A stretch of DNA of 64,000 nt from Dicaeum eximium (taxonomy: Eukaryota > Chordata > Aves > Passeriformes > Dicaeidae): contig VWZP01010561.1 in the NCBI GenBank assembly GCA_013396995.1, positions 1 to 64,000 on the forward strand, given 5' to 3'. Position numbers and translations under genes: made by a program. The stretch's first letter is position 1. Every line of letters starts with the position of its first letter. Shown here piece after piece: positions 12,849-27,200 of the stretch. The notes beneath the pieces are model-generated. The model had not been told where the DNA came from. It saw only the letters and a list, made by a program, of their open reading frames with translations, and did not search any database.

Positions 12849-13942
12849 AAGACTTTTTTTTAAGGGAGACTCTAGTATATACATCTTCAAGGGCTCACCT
12901 GATCATATTTCAGTAATGGTAATGAGGAAGCCTGCTATCAGTTTCTTATATTTCAGAAACATTCTTTTTTCTAAGCAAGTGATATATACTCCTCACAAAC
13001 CTGTACAGGAGAAAAACCTACAGATTAACTTGTATCGGAGTTTTCATCCTAACATTATACCTGTGCCTTAAATAGTTGAACAGCATTATTACCTGCATTA
13101 TTATTCTAATCCAAAGCAAAATCGGAGCAGTAAGTAATGTGAGCAGTAAGAAAAGTTAAGTTTTTTAATGAGTTATCCAATGTTCAAGCACTTGAAACAA
13201 CAGCAAGCAAGGACTAAATGTGCCCCTAACATGGTATCACACAGAATACCATTCCAGAAACACTGAAGTCCTACACCAACACTCTGCTGCTTCCCTCTCT
13301 CAACACAGAGTCACGTATTCCTCTTTCAGAATCATTACAGAAAAATGGTATTGGACCTAGTTCAACTCAGCTGGTGAGAAGTTACATTTGGGAAGAGAAA
13401 CCACAGAGAAGAAAGAAAGTAAAATATGTTTACACTCTGCAGACTGTACACAAAATTTTCAAATCAAAGTAATGTTTACCAAGGCAGAGAGCAACACTGG
13501 AAAATAAAGACATCTCTTTCCTTTTCTTCTAACAATAAATACCTGGTGTTAAGAATACACTAATTACTTATGTTCACTTATACTAAACAGACATTTATGT
13601 CTATTTATTTCTGTCTACATTTATCTAAATGTCTGGAAAAGCAGTTGAAATGTATCATTTTCTTCCTTTATTTCCACCATGCTTTTCATTTGGCAGGGAA
13701 ACAAAACTGTTTTCTGTGCACACTGACAAAACCTGAATCCCACAGCAAGGCCTGCCAGCCAGCTAACAAGAGCAGCGAGCCAAACAGCAGCTGCAGGTCC
13801 TGCAGCTGAAAACAAATACATAAACGGGAAATAGACATTGAACATCCACCACTGGCATCTACGATCCAAAGATGGCAAAGCCCTCCACCAGCATCACCAG
13901 CAAGTCCTGCACTCTGGGTTTGACAGTGGCTCCGGCTCGCAG

Positions 13943-14010
13943 CTGGGAGCCGACTCAGAGCTTTGGATGCCGACGCAGGGCTTTGGATGCTGACACAGGG
14001 CTTTGGAAGC
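13943..14010 (+). repeat. 20-bp tandem repeat, about 3.4 copies
   Basis: Units 13961-13980 (CTTTGGATGCCGACGCAGGG) and 13981-14000 differ at two positions, both C-to-T or G-to-A changes at CpG sites. A partial third unit follows (14001-14010), and a diverged upstream unit starts at 13943. The array is more CpG-rich than its surroundings. Confidence 0.85.
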
Positions 14011-15843
14011 AGGCTGTTCTGCTGGCAGCTCTCCGTGGGGTTCCTCAAAGCTCTGCAGGTGGACATACAATCACCTCCTATTACATGTCCTCAGCCAGAC
14101 ACCACCACTGGCACACTCCAGGGTACCTCAGCAGCTGCCCTGAAGCTCCGTGGGCTCAGGTTGCTGTACCCCAATCTCCATACTGAAATGTCTGCTAGAA
14201 CTCTAGTCCTAGATAGGAATGACATCATACATTATGTTGTGCCAGTATGCTTGGAACTACACTTGCACCTAGGCATGAGTTTTTGAGCAGCTCCAAGGCA
14301 GACCAGAGGACAGGAGGTGGCATCCATGCCACCCAGGGATGAAGGCATAAGAACAACCGTGTCCTCGCTGTGCACAGACCAGGCACTGATAGGACCACAC
14401 TTGCCCACACCAGTCCTGTACCACAAACCCTGTGACATTTCTACAGCAGCTTCAATTGATGGGCAAGGCTCCTTCCTCCTCCACAGAAAACCAACCATTC
14501 CCCATGCAGCAGCCCAGCAGACATTACACATGCTGAAGTACACCACAGTCAGGAGCCTGACAACAGGGAAACAGCAGACAGAATATATCAGACAGCAAAT
14601 ACCATGGTTTTGGAGCATATGCAAAAGGCAGTTTGATTTGATAAGGGATCATACTGCTGTACTGTTAAGGAATGTCCTTTCATGTCTAAATCCAGGTTTC
14701 CATGTCATAGTGCAGCAAGGATTAAGACAGCATTATCACAGCTGCAGTGGTATTTGTCACAATTCTCCACTACCCAGCTGGAGTTTAGGAAAGAATCGTA
14801 GACTCAGAAATTCCTCCTTACACCTGCTTTGAGAAAGGAGGAGGAGAAAAGAGGGGTAGTTTAGCAGCTCACAATGAAAAAGACAGCGCTGTGCACCAAT
14901 GTAGTTTTATTCACTCACCCCTCCTGTAAAAAGAGGGAGAACTGTGCTGCTGTTTGAGCAAACAGAGCCCAAACAGGCCAGCTTGTGGGGCCATTAGCTC
15001 GGTATTTGCATCTGTGAGCCAAGGGCACCCTCGCTCCTGCTGACCGCTTTTCTCTCTGCCCTGTGCTTTTTACAGCTTATGGCTGCAGAAACACAGATGG
15101 GCTACTGCATACATAAACCCAAGTACATGACGGGTTTGAAACCAAAATTCTACAAAGATGAGAGTCTGTCTCCTATCCAAGAATAGCTAATTAATGCAAG
15201 ATTCTGAAGTGCCATGGAAAATGTTAGAAAAGTTGGGCTGCCACCATTTTGTGATGTGACAGCTTTTATCTACCGTATGTGTGGGGAGGGGAGTTCAACC
15301 AACATAGCATATGTTAAAACAAAAATTATAAACATATGTTAGGCTGCTAAAATTGGACATTTACCAGTCTGCTTAGCAATTTAGCTAAGCATTGAATTTT
15401 AGTTTTGAAAACTATGTAGGCATACAGCAGCAAATATCATTGTATTGCCATGACCATATCTGCATCGCATAGGATAAAACATAATTTATTTTGCATGCAA
15501 AACTAATAACAAGCTCAGATTTTTTAATGCTCATTTTAAAATACATCGCTGCACACCAGAACAGACTTCTATTGAGCATGTTGGATTTATATAATACACA
15601 CAGACTTCTGAAATAGCCTTTCAGCTAACTTAGAATGGATCCATTTTAGAACCTGACCTTCCAAGGGCAGAACATTATCAGATATCCCTGATGATGGCTA
15701 AACACCATTAAAGTACTTCATGAACTACAGAGCACTGGCAAGATAATATAGCTTTCAAGTATTTGGCTCTTAATTTTTTCATGTACTTGGAGTTCATCTA
15801 GTTAATAATCCATCAGTAAGTTCCAGAAACACACAGAATAACT

Positions 15844-15875
15844 TATTATTATTATTTTGTTATTTTGTTATTTTT
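15844..15875 (+). repeat. TTA / TTTTG low-complexity repeat
   Basis: Several TTA trinucleotides pass into repeated TTATTTTG units. Confidence 0.75.
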
Positions 15876-18800
15876 CTTGACTGAAGCAAAAATATGTCAT
15901 AAACTGGCTGGCTGTCTGCTCTCTAATGGTGATGCATTAATCATGATGCCACCTTCGGCAACATTCTGAGGCTTGCAAGACTGAGAGAGAAAACTAAAAA
16001 ATCTTTTCTGGGATAAGGCATGATCCTGCTTTCTCTCAGTGCTACATATAAGACTTCTTAAACATGAAAGGTATTAACAACCATGCTCCTTTTCCACTCA
16101 TGCAGAAGATGCTGATTGCCTGAACAAAGGCCAGCATCTTATGGTCTGTCTTACACATGTGAGGACCTGGAGGCAAGCACAGAAAATACGGTCCATGCTG
16201 CTGAGGCACACCTTCAACCACCTGCACCACTCCTTCGGGACTGCAAGATGGGCCAAGATAACCACAGTGAGCAGCAAGTCTTTGCACAAGGGAATGTACC
16301 TCTGGGCAAGCACCCATTTCAAAATGTCTTGCATCATCCCTTGAGTCCACTCACCATTCAGCTGGATATTGGAAATGATGACAAAATGCTATCCCACTGC
16401 AACATGTTTCAGGTCCCCATGCGGGCCTCCAAAGGCTGCTGCAGGCTCTGGTTTCCTGCTAAAAAGTATCACTCCAGGATTGGTCAGGTTTATCCATAAG
16501 TTTCCCACTTACTAAAAGGATTGTGCTTCCAGATATATGATTCAAGGCAAGTAAAATGCATTTCAGTAGCCAAAACGCTTGCAAACTCTGTAGCTGTGCT
16601 GCCAACTGGCATGGGACCATTTCAAAGACTGATATAATCAGATTTCAAGACAAGTTGTAGTGAATTTGTTTTAAGCAATTCAGAAGTAGAGTATCCACAC
16701 ATTAGAATTTGTGATCAGCAAGCTAATCAGGTACATCAAATTGCTGAATTATTGAGACAGTATATAATTTTTCAAAAGACAAATGTATACAGCACAAATT
16801 ACATTAGGATTGGAAGACCAATAGAAAACAAATTCAGGCTCCTGGGTTGGTGGAAAGGCACAAAACTCTCTAACATGCAAAATTCAGAAGTGTAAGGTGA
16901 AAAGTCTGACTACTATTTTCATTTGGACTTTAAAAACAGACAAATAGAAACAAAATAAGCAAATTCTGAGTAAAGAAACTACGGTTGGAAAAAGAAATTA
17001 TATGTATGCATGACAGAAGATTAAACGAAGGAACATCATCGGAAACAATATCTGTTTTTCTTTCATTTACTCTTTAATTATTTTTTTTTTAAATTTTTTT
17101 TCCACAAACTAAAACAGAGTTTGTTATTTACTGAAGAAATGTCAATAAGGCCCTTTAGTGGTAACTTTCAATAGTGCATGATGACTAAGCCACACAGAAC
17201 TACTAAAAATTAACCAGATGTGACCTGATCTCCTGCCGGCATTCCTGTGCTCTTCCTTACCTACACAATGAGACAAAACAGCTAACAGTCAATTCCATAT
17301 TTTAAGGGAAAATCCTCATTACACAAACATATTTTGAATACATTACATTACAAATTATACACTGTGAATAGGCAATGCAGAAATTTATCTTAGATATTCT
17401 CAAATGTGTCTACTGCCTTCAAATATATCCATTTTTCAAGGAATGCAATCTGAAAAAACACTACCTTTGGCTGCTGAGGGAATATTCTTTTTCCAATGCC
17501 TTGAAAATGTTGCCAAACAGCTTTCTGCATTTGTAAATAACTGTCAGATGAAAGGGACAGAGACACTTAAATACCTATAAAATTCTCACTGCAAGATTAT
17601 CACTATTTTTCTGCCTTCTTTTTTCCTTCAGTATCTGCAACTCATTATCTGTATTTTTTTACAGATGCATACACCACCAAGAATTTTACTTCTATAGAGT
17701 TTAATATAAGTAAAAACAAATTTGTTTAGAAATTAAATATTAGCAGTATTTATGTGTAGTCAGGTACTTTCTTAATTCTCACCAGTTAGCTACACCATTT
17801 GGGCATAATAAAACTTTAGAGGCCTCATCCTGCCTTAACAGGACGAGGGAGTAATACCTTTTTTAAAAAAAGTCATTAAATACCAAGAATGGGACACATG
17901 CAGATTTGGTAACAGTGCAAAAGACAACAGGGGAAAGCAAATTATTCAGATGGGACATGCCAGAGGAGGCAGCTAACATGAATCACTAAGTTCATCCACA
18001 AGTGAGAAAGTCTTCAGCTTTACCTGCTTTATCACCATAGTACTCATTCTAATTCCATTCTTCTGGAGAACTGGGGAAATCTATGACTTCCCACAGATCT
18101 CCACATGCCCTCCTTAGTAATACCCTAGCCAACATAGTGCAGTTAGAATAATTCAAATATTATTATAAAACAGCAAGCATAAGTAGTATTTTAGACCCAG
18201 GAGTTATTCCATGGTTGTAGTATGTATGTAATCAACAACGTTTAAATCAAACAAGCCTCTTTTAGGATGTTTCAACCCTAAATAGCAGCAGGAATATTGT
18301 AAGTTTTGTATCAATTTTCGTATCAATTTTCTGTCACATCAAGCTTTAAAGAGATTACTTTCACAAATTTGCTATCATCTTAAGCCAAATTATCACCAGA
18401 GATGCACACCTCAGACCTAGCTGTGATATGAACTTGGTCTCAACTCAAGCTCCAACTCAGCTGCGGTATCACTCCTTGGTCTGTCTCTGTTATAGAAATA
18501 ATGAAAGTGTGAACAGACAGAGCCTTTATCAGGACTATGTATATTTCAACAGCCAATAAAAAAGAGAAAGAGACAAATATCTCTGCGGATTTCCCTTCAG
18601 AATCAATGAGCCTCACAGACTTCAGGATGGATAAAGAAGAGAGTATGTGGATGTCTGCAGCAGAGACTCCACCGCACTACAACACCTCCCAGTTGGAAAA
18701 TGTATGGTCACGTGTGTACAAATAAGTCATCTCTAGTTTGAACTGCACCATCTTCATTTATCTGTCATGGGCTCTGACAAAGCATGTAAGAAAAATATTA

Positions 18801-20725
18801 GAAGGCTCCTAAGGAAGGAACTACATTTCCCTGCCTGGGGCATACCACTTGTCTGAGGTTGGTAGGAACAGGCTTGAAATATTAATGAGTAAGCCATTTG
18901 TCAAGAAAATTATGCAAGAAAACTTGGCAGCCATACAAAGGGGTTAGCAATAAGATACCAAGCTGGGGCAGTGCACACTAAGCACTTGAAAGAAAAAACA
19001 GGAAGGAAAAAAATTTTAAAATCACTTTCATTTGCCTGTCCACGTTCATAAGCTTTGGAAGTAAACAGTAAATTAATGAGTGAGTAAAACATCACACTCA
19101 GTAATAAAAGGTACTAACTTCTAAAAGGGACTATAAGCTGCTCTAGGTCTAGAATTCATCTTTTCAAGTATTGATTCCTTGCAGACATTTCTTCTAGTGA
19201 CATTCTTTGCAGATAAACTTGCTTACCAGGTAGCATGTGAGCTAAAAGGTGTTGTCATGACAGAAGCCACTTAATTATTGAAAATTCACATAAGTAAATG
19301 GGAAAAAAATCCAATTCCCACGAGGGAAAGACACACAAAATCAAAAATGCACACTCTTCTTGAGGTTTCCTCACAAGTCATAGTGAAGAAAAGCAAAGTC
19401 AAAATTGTAAACTCTCTGTCAAATCATATGTTAAAATCTATACTCCCTAAACAGACTAAAGACCTAAATCACTTCTAGGAGTTTTCCAAGTATCATTTCT
19501 CCTTAAGAGGAACTTTCAAAAGAAAAAGATTTAAAATGTTTCAGTCAGACTCCATGTTTTATATTTATTTTTAATTTTTATATAATTATAACATAAGTAT
19601 GTTTTAGGGCCAGATATACTATACATTTATATAGCACTCTTTATATAATAAATTTGAAGGCTTAGTTTTTAAGTAGACAGTGCTAGTTTTTACTGTAATC
19701 AAACCTGAAGAACATCCAAAGCATCACGGTATATTAAAAAGTAATCTAAAATTTGCATGAAATAAGAAGATGATTGTCAAATAAAGCAAATTAATAATAT
19801 ATTTTGGTTTACCAAAACATAGCCATAGTCACCTTCCCATATGTTAAACATGTCCAACAATGTGATCCATAGGTTTAATCACTATTGACACCAATTGGAC
19901 TCACTGACATACCCAGAATAGTGTGATGCACCAGCATTCATTAAGCAGCACTCTGCTTTTCCAAAGCATATCTCTACATAGTATCTCAAAGTGCTTTTCA
20001 GCCATTAACCAGTTAAGCTCTACAATATGCCCATGGGAAAAGTATTGCATTATTTATACCCATTAGTGCAGCAGCTCCCAAGTCAAAAGCACTGTATTTC
20101 AACATCTTGGCTTTCACCTTTTTTTTTCACAAATTGTTTTGACTATATTGCCATTTTTCTCCGTGTTCAGAATTTTTTTGTTGTTTGCAATATCATTTTA
20201 TCAACAGTTTAACAAGTATAACTGCTACTGTGAACAGAATCAAAATGTTTTCAGAGCAGCTTGCCAGAACTGCCCATTAGGAACCATACTGAACAGCTCA
20301 GAAATACTGAAATATTCCCATTGAAACAATCTTCTCCTTGAATGTGCAGATTTTTAAGGCTCAAAACTACATTCCTTGAGCAAGAATTACAGAGTCACTG
20401 CTCTGCTTTACTGTGGCTCAAACTTCAGTGTTATTGTAATTACAATTAATGTACTTTGTATGATCAGGAGAGATAACTGTAGAGGTAGAAGACATTCAGG
20501 GAAGACAGGAAGGTATATAGATGAAGCTTTATTGAGGCAAACAGGGAAATGCAAAACTAGGTGGACTGACCATTGCTGCTGTACCTGTTCTATGGCAGGG
20601 TTGCCCTAAAACCCAGCATGGCATTCACAAATTGTCATCTTCTAGATAGGATTTCACCTCTGGTCACTATGTTTACCAAAACCAAGGACAGCATTTACTT
20701 CAATGAGGAAGTTATATCACGGAAG

Positions 20726-21246
20726 CACAGAATTGTTAAGGTTGGCAGCCTGTTCCAGTGCTCTGCCACCTGAAATGTTAAAGAAGTTCTTCCTCATGTT
20801 GAGATGGAACTTCTTGTATTTTATTTTATGGCTACTGCTCCTCATCCTGTCATTGGGCAACACTGAAAAGAGTCTGGAATCATCCTCTTGGCACCTGCCT
20901 TTTTTATATTTATATGCATTAATGAGATGCCCTCCCAGTTTTCTCTTCTCCGGACTAAACAGGCCCAGCTCCTGCAGTCTGTCCTCAAAAGACATGCTCC
21001 AGACCTCAAATCATCTTTGTGGCACTCCACTGGAAGCTCTCCAGGAGCTCCTTGTCTTTCCTGCACTGAGGAGCCCAGAAATGCACACAGCACTCCAGAT
21101 GTGGCCTCACCGGGGCTGAGCAGGGGGGCAGGATCACCTCCCTCGACCTGCTGGCCACATTCTTCCCAACACACCCCAGGATAACATTGGCCCTCCTGGC
21201 TGGGAGGGCACTGCTGGCTCATGGTCAACTTGTCATCTACCAAACT
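20726..21246 (-). mobile_element. CR1 non-LTR retrotransposon fragment, ORF2 C-terminal part
   Basis: Read on the minus strand this is the end of the CR1 reverse-transcriptase ORF. It starts near VDDKLTMSQQC, passes EVILPL-like and VRPHLE-like stretches, then RLQELGLFSPEKRKLGG, LINAYKY and KFHLNMRKNFF, and stops at ALEQAA, corresponding to the usual conserved HWNRLP region. The frame is broken by several stops and shifts, so it is dead. Immediately after ACAGGCTGCC the copy jumps to the CR1 3' tail (AACCTTAACAATTCTGTG), so about the last 100-150 bases of ORF2 and 3' UTR seem to be deleted. Orientation is the same as FARS2. Confidence 0.93.
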
Positions 21247-24200
21247 CTGCCTATTGGTGACCTCTTTTGAGGAAGCTTCACATCGTACCTAACCCTGCTG
21301 CTGCTCTTCCCTCAGATTTTGCGGAGTGAATCATGTCAGCCACCCAGTCCAGCCAAGGAAATGAGTATTACATGGGGGGTTGTGTCTCCTGTATCAGATG
21401 TGAGAACTAACAGAGTCATCTGAGATTCAAACACAACACATAACAAGATCTAAGGCAGGCAATTAAGAGTCTTTTAGTCATATTTACCAGTGAAAACCTG
21501 CTCAAAAGCCACAGCACACCATCAGCCTTATGATTTGGCTCTGCAGGGGCCAAAATGCTTGGTGCCAGCCTGGCGCAGCAGCCAGCATTTGCTGAAGAGT
21601 TTTGCAGAACCAGCTCAGCAGAGCTCACACAAAGCCCGTAACAACTTCAGAGTAAAGGAAAAAGAAAGCAAATCTCACCAATGTCACAGAACAGCAAGAG
21701 GATGTTTACTACACCATGCATTGTTAGTACTACAGTAGCCCTTGAATCCAGGCAGACTAAAGACAAAATATGAATATACAGCAAATGAAAGGAAAATTGT
21801 CATGCCTGGTGCTGCCAGCATAGGCAATCAGAAAGAAATGAGAGGTCAGTAGTGACACCTTTATGATGACCAGTGGGCAGAGAAAAAGCAAATCCACAGT
21901 GTAATTTAAAAGCATTATAATATGCTTAGAAACCAAACCATTATTGAATAGAGATGTAGGTCTCAATGTGCAATAAGGTAGGAAACAGTGACTTGCTGAG
22001 ATCAGAATCAACTACAGGGACCTGAGAAGGCCACAACAAATTAGCTTTATGGTAAAAAGGTACCCCCCTGCCCCCTCCCCCACATACATAAAAACCAAAA
22101 GACTACTGCTACAATAAGATGCAGTTAAGGAAAAACAGGTCTCATTTAGCAAAGAAAAACACAACCAGCATCTACACAACACCTAACTCACATAGCCACA
22201 GATTTATGATGTGTGCTAATATTTTTTTTTCACTATGAAATTTTCATATTACGTTCCTGAAATTCCAGGACCACTGCCCAGAGCTCTTGAATAAAAATGA
22301 TGGTTCAGAATTGTTTTCTTCTCGGTACCTGCTAGTTCAAAGGTACAACTTCCCAAGTACAGGCTATCATGTAAGCAACATAGGGATTGACTCTGTTTTT
22401 ATTTTGGGGGTATTTTTCTCTGTAGTTATTATTCTTATTTGGTCTTAAAAAATATTAATTTTATTTTCATGCTACTACTCTATGTATACTCAAAGAATCA
22501 AAATATTTACAGGAAATTTGTCCAGCTTACAATATGATATAACAAAATCTGGCCTAGCATAGCACATCATCTCATTTTCTATGCATCTCATATTTCTAAC
22601 ATTAAAATATGAATATTGGATGCTACTTTTGAGGCTGAGTAGACAAAATTATATTCATCACATCTGATGAACCTGATTCATCTACAAATCTACTGAATGC
22701 CCAAACGTGAACTTGCAATTTATTCAAAAACATGTAAACAAACCTGCAACAATTTCTATGCATAATTGCACAAACATCTAACTTCAGTACCTCTAAATTA
22801 AATTTGCATGTGGCACTTCCGTATTTGTAAATTACAACTAAACAATTTCCAGTTGTTTACATGTTCCTACCCCACCAGCCAAGGATGAAAAGTCTCAGGA
22901 TGAAGGTTTTTTAAATTCTGAAAGTAAAAGCTTTCTGGACCTTTCTGGCATTTAATTTTCTGCCATTCCAATGCACTCATTGGCATCTGGGCTAGCAACT
23001 CTCCTTTTCCACTTCTTCTCTCTATCATCTGCTGGGAGACAGAGTAGAATAATTAGATTGACTCAAGCAGTTCTGATTGATTTCAGTGTGTGGTTCACTT
23101 CTTGACACCACAGAGAGGAGTCATGATAAATAAGGATCAATAGACTGGATAGGAATGTTTAAATTTTCTTCAAAGGTGAAGAGCAATGCCACAAAAAAAT
23201 GAACTTTTTGTTTAAGGCAAGTTATTTGGCAAAAAAAGTTGAAGTGAGTTTACTGCATAGCAAAGTTTACCAAAGAGCTGTGAAGACTAGAATTTAAACA
23301 AAATGAAACTGAAGTCAGTCTTTTCAGTTCTCATTTACTTCTTACTAGAAACACAGCTCAAAGGAAAGGAAAGCAATCAAGGCATGATGTTAACATTTCA
23401 ACATCAGTTAAAGAAGAATTACATCCAGTGGAGGGGTCTTCAATCACAGACTGTTGCAAAATCTTACATAAAATACACCATTACAATCAGCACCTCTGTT
23501 CATAATTACAGGAGATGATCAAATATTGCATACAGGCAGACAGAAAAAAAAATAATAAAAAATTACAACCTCTTGCTTCCAGGCTGATGCTATTTAATTA
23601 AGATAGAAGTAGAGGCAAGCTAGTTTCCTGCATTATCATTGCTGTCATAGACCTGTTGTGGGCATTCAGTCTTCTTTAGCACTACATGAATTTAAGATAA
23701 AATAACTATAAAGCACTCAATAAGATTTTTTTCCTTAGTCTTCAAGCCAGCTTCTTCTCACAGCAGAGTAGCAAACTAAGGAAAGCTCTTCTAATGTCTC
23801 TTTCATACTTTCAAATTACTTCTCTGCTATTACAATTAATTGGATACCATGTGAAGTGGGTAAATCATAATGTTTCATCAGAAAAAGAAGAGGTAAATTT
23901 CAGCAATCTTTTAAACTGATGTGCTTTCTGTAGCACTTTTTACAAGTATGCTGTAAATTCCAAAATAAATAATAGAAATATATCTTTTGGTGTGTCCAAT
24001 GATTACATCTATTCACACTTAAGGCTGAAATTCACCACTTTGCAGAAGGGTGGCACCCAACTCATTGCCAGGTTAAGCCTTATAAAGATAACTACAAAAT
24101 CATGCACAGTTCTGACACGTGAATCCTGCACTAGATGTATCTCACACAGCAGGAATTGGCAGCTTAAGGCCTGAACTCAAATCTCTTTACTGAGAACATT

Positions 24201-27200
24201 AGAACATGGCCTTTTGACATACCAGGTACACTCAAAAATATCTTGTGTAAATAAAATTACATCTCCACAAGAATGTCTGGCATTCAACTTTTCAAATAAT
24301 TACAGCATTCATGTCCATCCTAAAGGTATCCACACTTTATTCAAGTTCCACGTGCATCAAATTTAGTGCAGTCAGTACAAACTGTCATGCCAATTTCTAT
24401 TATTTCGCTCAAAACCACAAGTTTATTATTAGTAATCTGTGGGCAATTAGTGTAAATATCAGCAGACTTAGATTTATCTTAATTAGTGTTTATTTCAGCT
24501 CCACAGGCAAACAAGAAATCATGTGCAGTAAGAATACCAACGACTTTATATCTAGCTGTAGTCATCCTGCTGTGTTTGGCCCTCTCTCTCTTGGACAAAA
24601 AAAAGGAAATTTTACATTGAATTCTGCATGTTTTTCAGTATGTCACATAATGCCTTCAGGACATACAATGTAGTCCATGACATACTTCTTCCTATAGATG
24701 CAAATGACACAAAACATACCAGTGGAGTAGTGAAATATAAGGTTTGAAACAAAATACTATTCTTTGATATTTGAAAGGATACTTTCATATTTGTCTCTTC
24801 TATAGCAATTGTGATCTGCATTGTTATATGCATCCAGTAATTACAGGAGTCCAACAGAATCCTGACTATTAAAGCTACTAAAACAGTCACAGAATATCCT
24901 TATCTGACCATTCAACTCTTGGCAAATATGTAGCTACTAATGTGCAAACAAGCACCTCCAACTTTTCTTCTTGTGCTATGAGATTATTTAGCAAAATTCA
25001 AGTCCTATTTTGCACTTATGAGTAACTTATGCATCATCAGATCATTAAAAAATTCAGCTTTTATTATATCCCACTGAGAAACAGTGGGGAAAAGGTAGCA
25101 CAGGCCAGAACCCACAAGATTCCTAATTTCCTTTGTATGCTTTCCAACTTGTATTACCAAAGAAAAGGCAGCTGTCTCCCCCATACAGGCTTTCTCAGAA
25201 GCAGGAGTTTTCTACAGGAAACTACTAGTGAATGAAGGCAAAATTTGATTTTATAACCCCAAAAACTCGATAATAGCTCTTTGTCAAATACAAGATGGTT
25301 TGCTGAGTGGGTTTTTGCAAGCATCTGAACTGGGTCCAGTTTCAGGGAGTGTTTCCATTAGCAACCTACAGAACTGAACAGAGGACATGCTTAAATCTGC
25401 TGATCATCAAGAGCCAACACTGCAGGTATGCTGGATAACAGGGCTGTAACCCAAAATCATTCTGTCAAACTTTTATTTTATCACAAAAATAACAGAACAA
25501 TTCATCAGGGGCAAGCACAGCTTTCTGTACTTCGTCAAAGCCAGCTGCACACCGACAGCAGAGCAAGAAAACTGCTAGACACCTTCCTCAGAGGGGAATC
25601 AGGACTTGTAATAGACAATGAGCTCAATAAAAGTTCAAAATAGGATTCAAAAAAAAGGAAAGAGCCATCATATGGTTATATAAACAGGAATATATACCAC
25701 CTAAAATAGGAAGCATTCCTGTCCTGTTTAGCAGGAAAGAATAAATAAGTCAAATTTTTGGCATAACCTTTAGAAAACAATGCAAAACAATTTGAAGTGC
25801 CCAAACACAGTAGCAGAAATTACAAGTCTCAAAGAAGGAATTATGTAGAAAGACTGAATATACTAGAACTATATAGCCAGAGAGGGAACAAATTAAAGGC
25901 ACTTTCACCATCATCATCAGATCTGAAATAAGTAGAACACTCTCTGGATTAACCTTGTCTCCACTGCACCCTGGTTAGGACATGCAACAATTCACCTACC
26001 AAAACCAAAGTTAGAAAAATTTGTGTAAGTTTTAAGGAGAAGTCTTTCTACAAATACAGTGACATGTTGTAAGAGAGGGCTTGTGCAGATCCTATTGTAG
26101 TTTTATTATTTCATGCAGATTTCTAAACAGCTGTGCTAAAAAGAAACAGGTGTAAAATGCAACCTGCTTTGGGGGCCCGACTAGTCAGTATGTCAAGGTT
26201 TTTCCAGACTTATTGTGGTTTGTTATAATTTCTATGATCATTATCACAATTTTTTTTAATGAACCACATATTAAAGCCTTATTCCTTAGAGGTCTATCCA
26301 AGTCTTTCTTTCAGTAGCAGCTTTAATGGTGCTCATGGCTTTATGCCAGTTTTATTGCAGAAAGCTTAGCAGGTGATGTATTTGCTTATAGGCACAGTCA
26401 TATTTTATCCATCTCAGCATCTATTTAATAAGTGCTTTAACATTCTAGAGTATGACAGGTGCTATATAAAACACAGCATTATTTTCCATATTTTATTCTC
26501 CTCATTGGCATTCCTACTCTCAGATTAACTGGCAAAAGTACAAATATTCACAGCAATTTTTAAAAAGAAAGTTTGAGTTCTCACTGACAGCCACAGTTAG
26601 CTGTGTACTATCAGTTAGAAAAACACAACACAACACTGTTCCTTCCCTATTGCAACAAAATTTCTCAGCAGTTTTTTGTATAGATGGAAATATGATGGTA
26701 GACAAACTGCAGTGGCCATTCGGACACCAACTGCTAATTTTGTGTTGGAACAATGCTACCTGGTTTACTTAAAATGCATTATGGTGGTATTTCAATTATT
26801 CCCTTCATCTTGTTTCATGGCAGAGGATAGGCGGGAAAATCCATATGGATTAGGCTTTTCCATTCATAATTTCATGCTACTCTTGTAGGATTTCTAGGTG
26901 GTCTGGGCAAAAACTTCCACTGAAATTAATGGATTATACTGGAAACATCTATGGAAATCATACTGAGCTGACAAGCTAGTATTTTTACTCCATTCTTCAA
27001 ACTGCAGTCATATGTATTGTGATGTTTTAACTTTTTTTAGTATTCCTTTGTACAGAAGTCATCATTTCCATTACCTGGGTTCTTGAAAAACTTCTACTAA
27101 TTTCTCTCCAATCTTGTTTTATAGACTAAGGGGACTGAAACAGAATACAATACTCAGGAGTCAATATTTCAACTGATACTACTGATACATAAACTAACTT

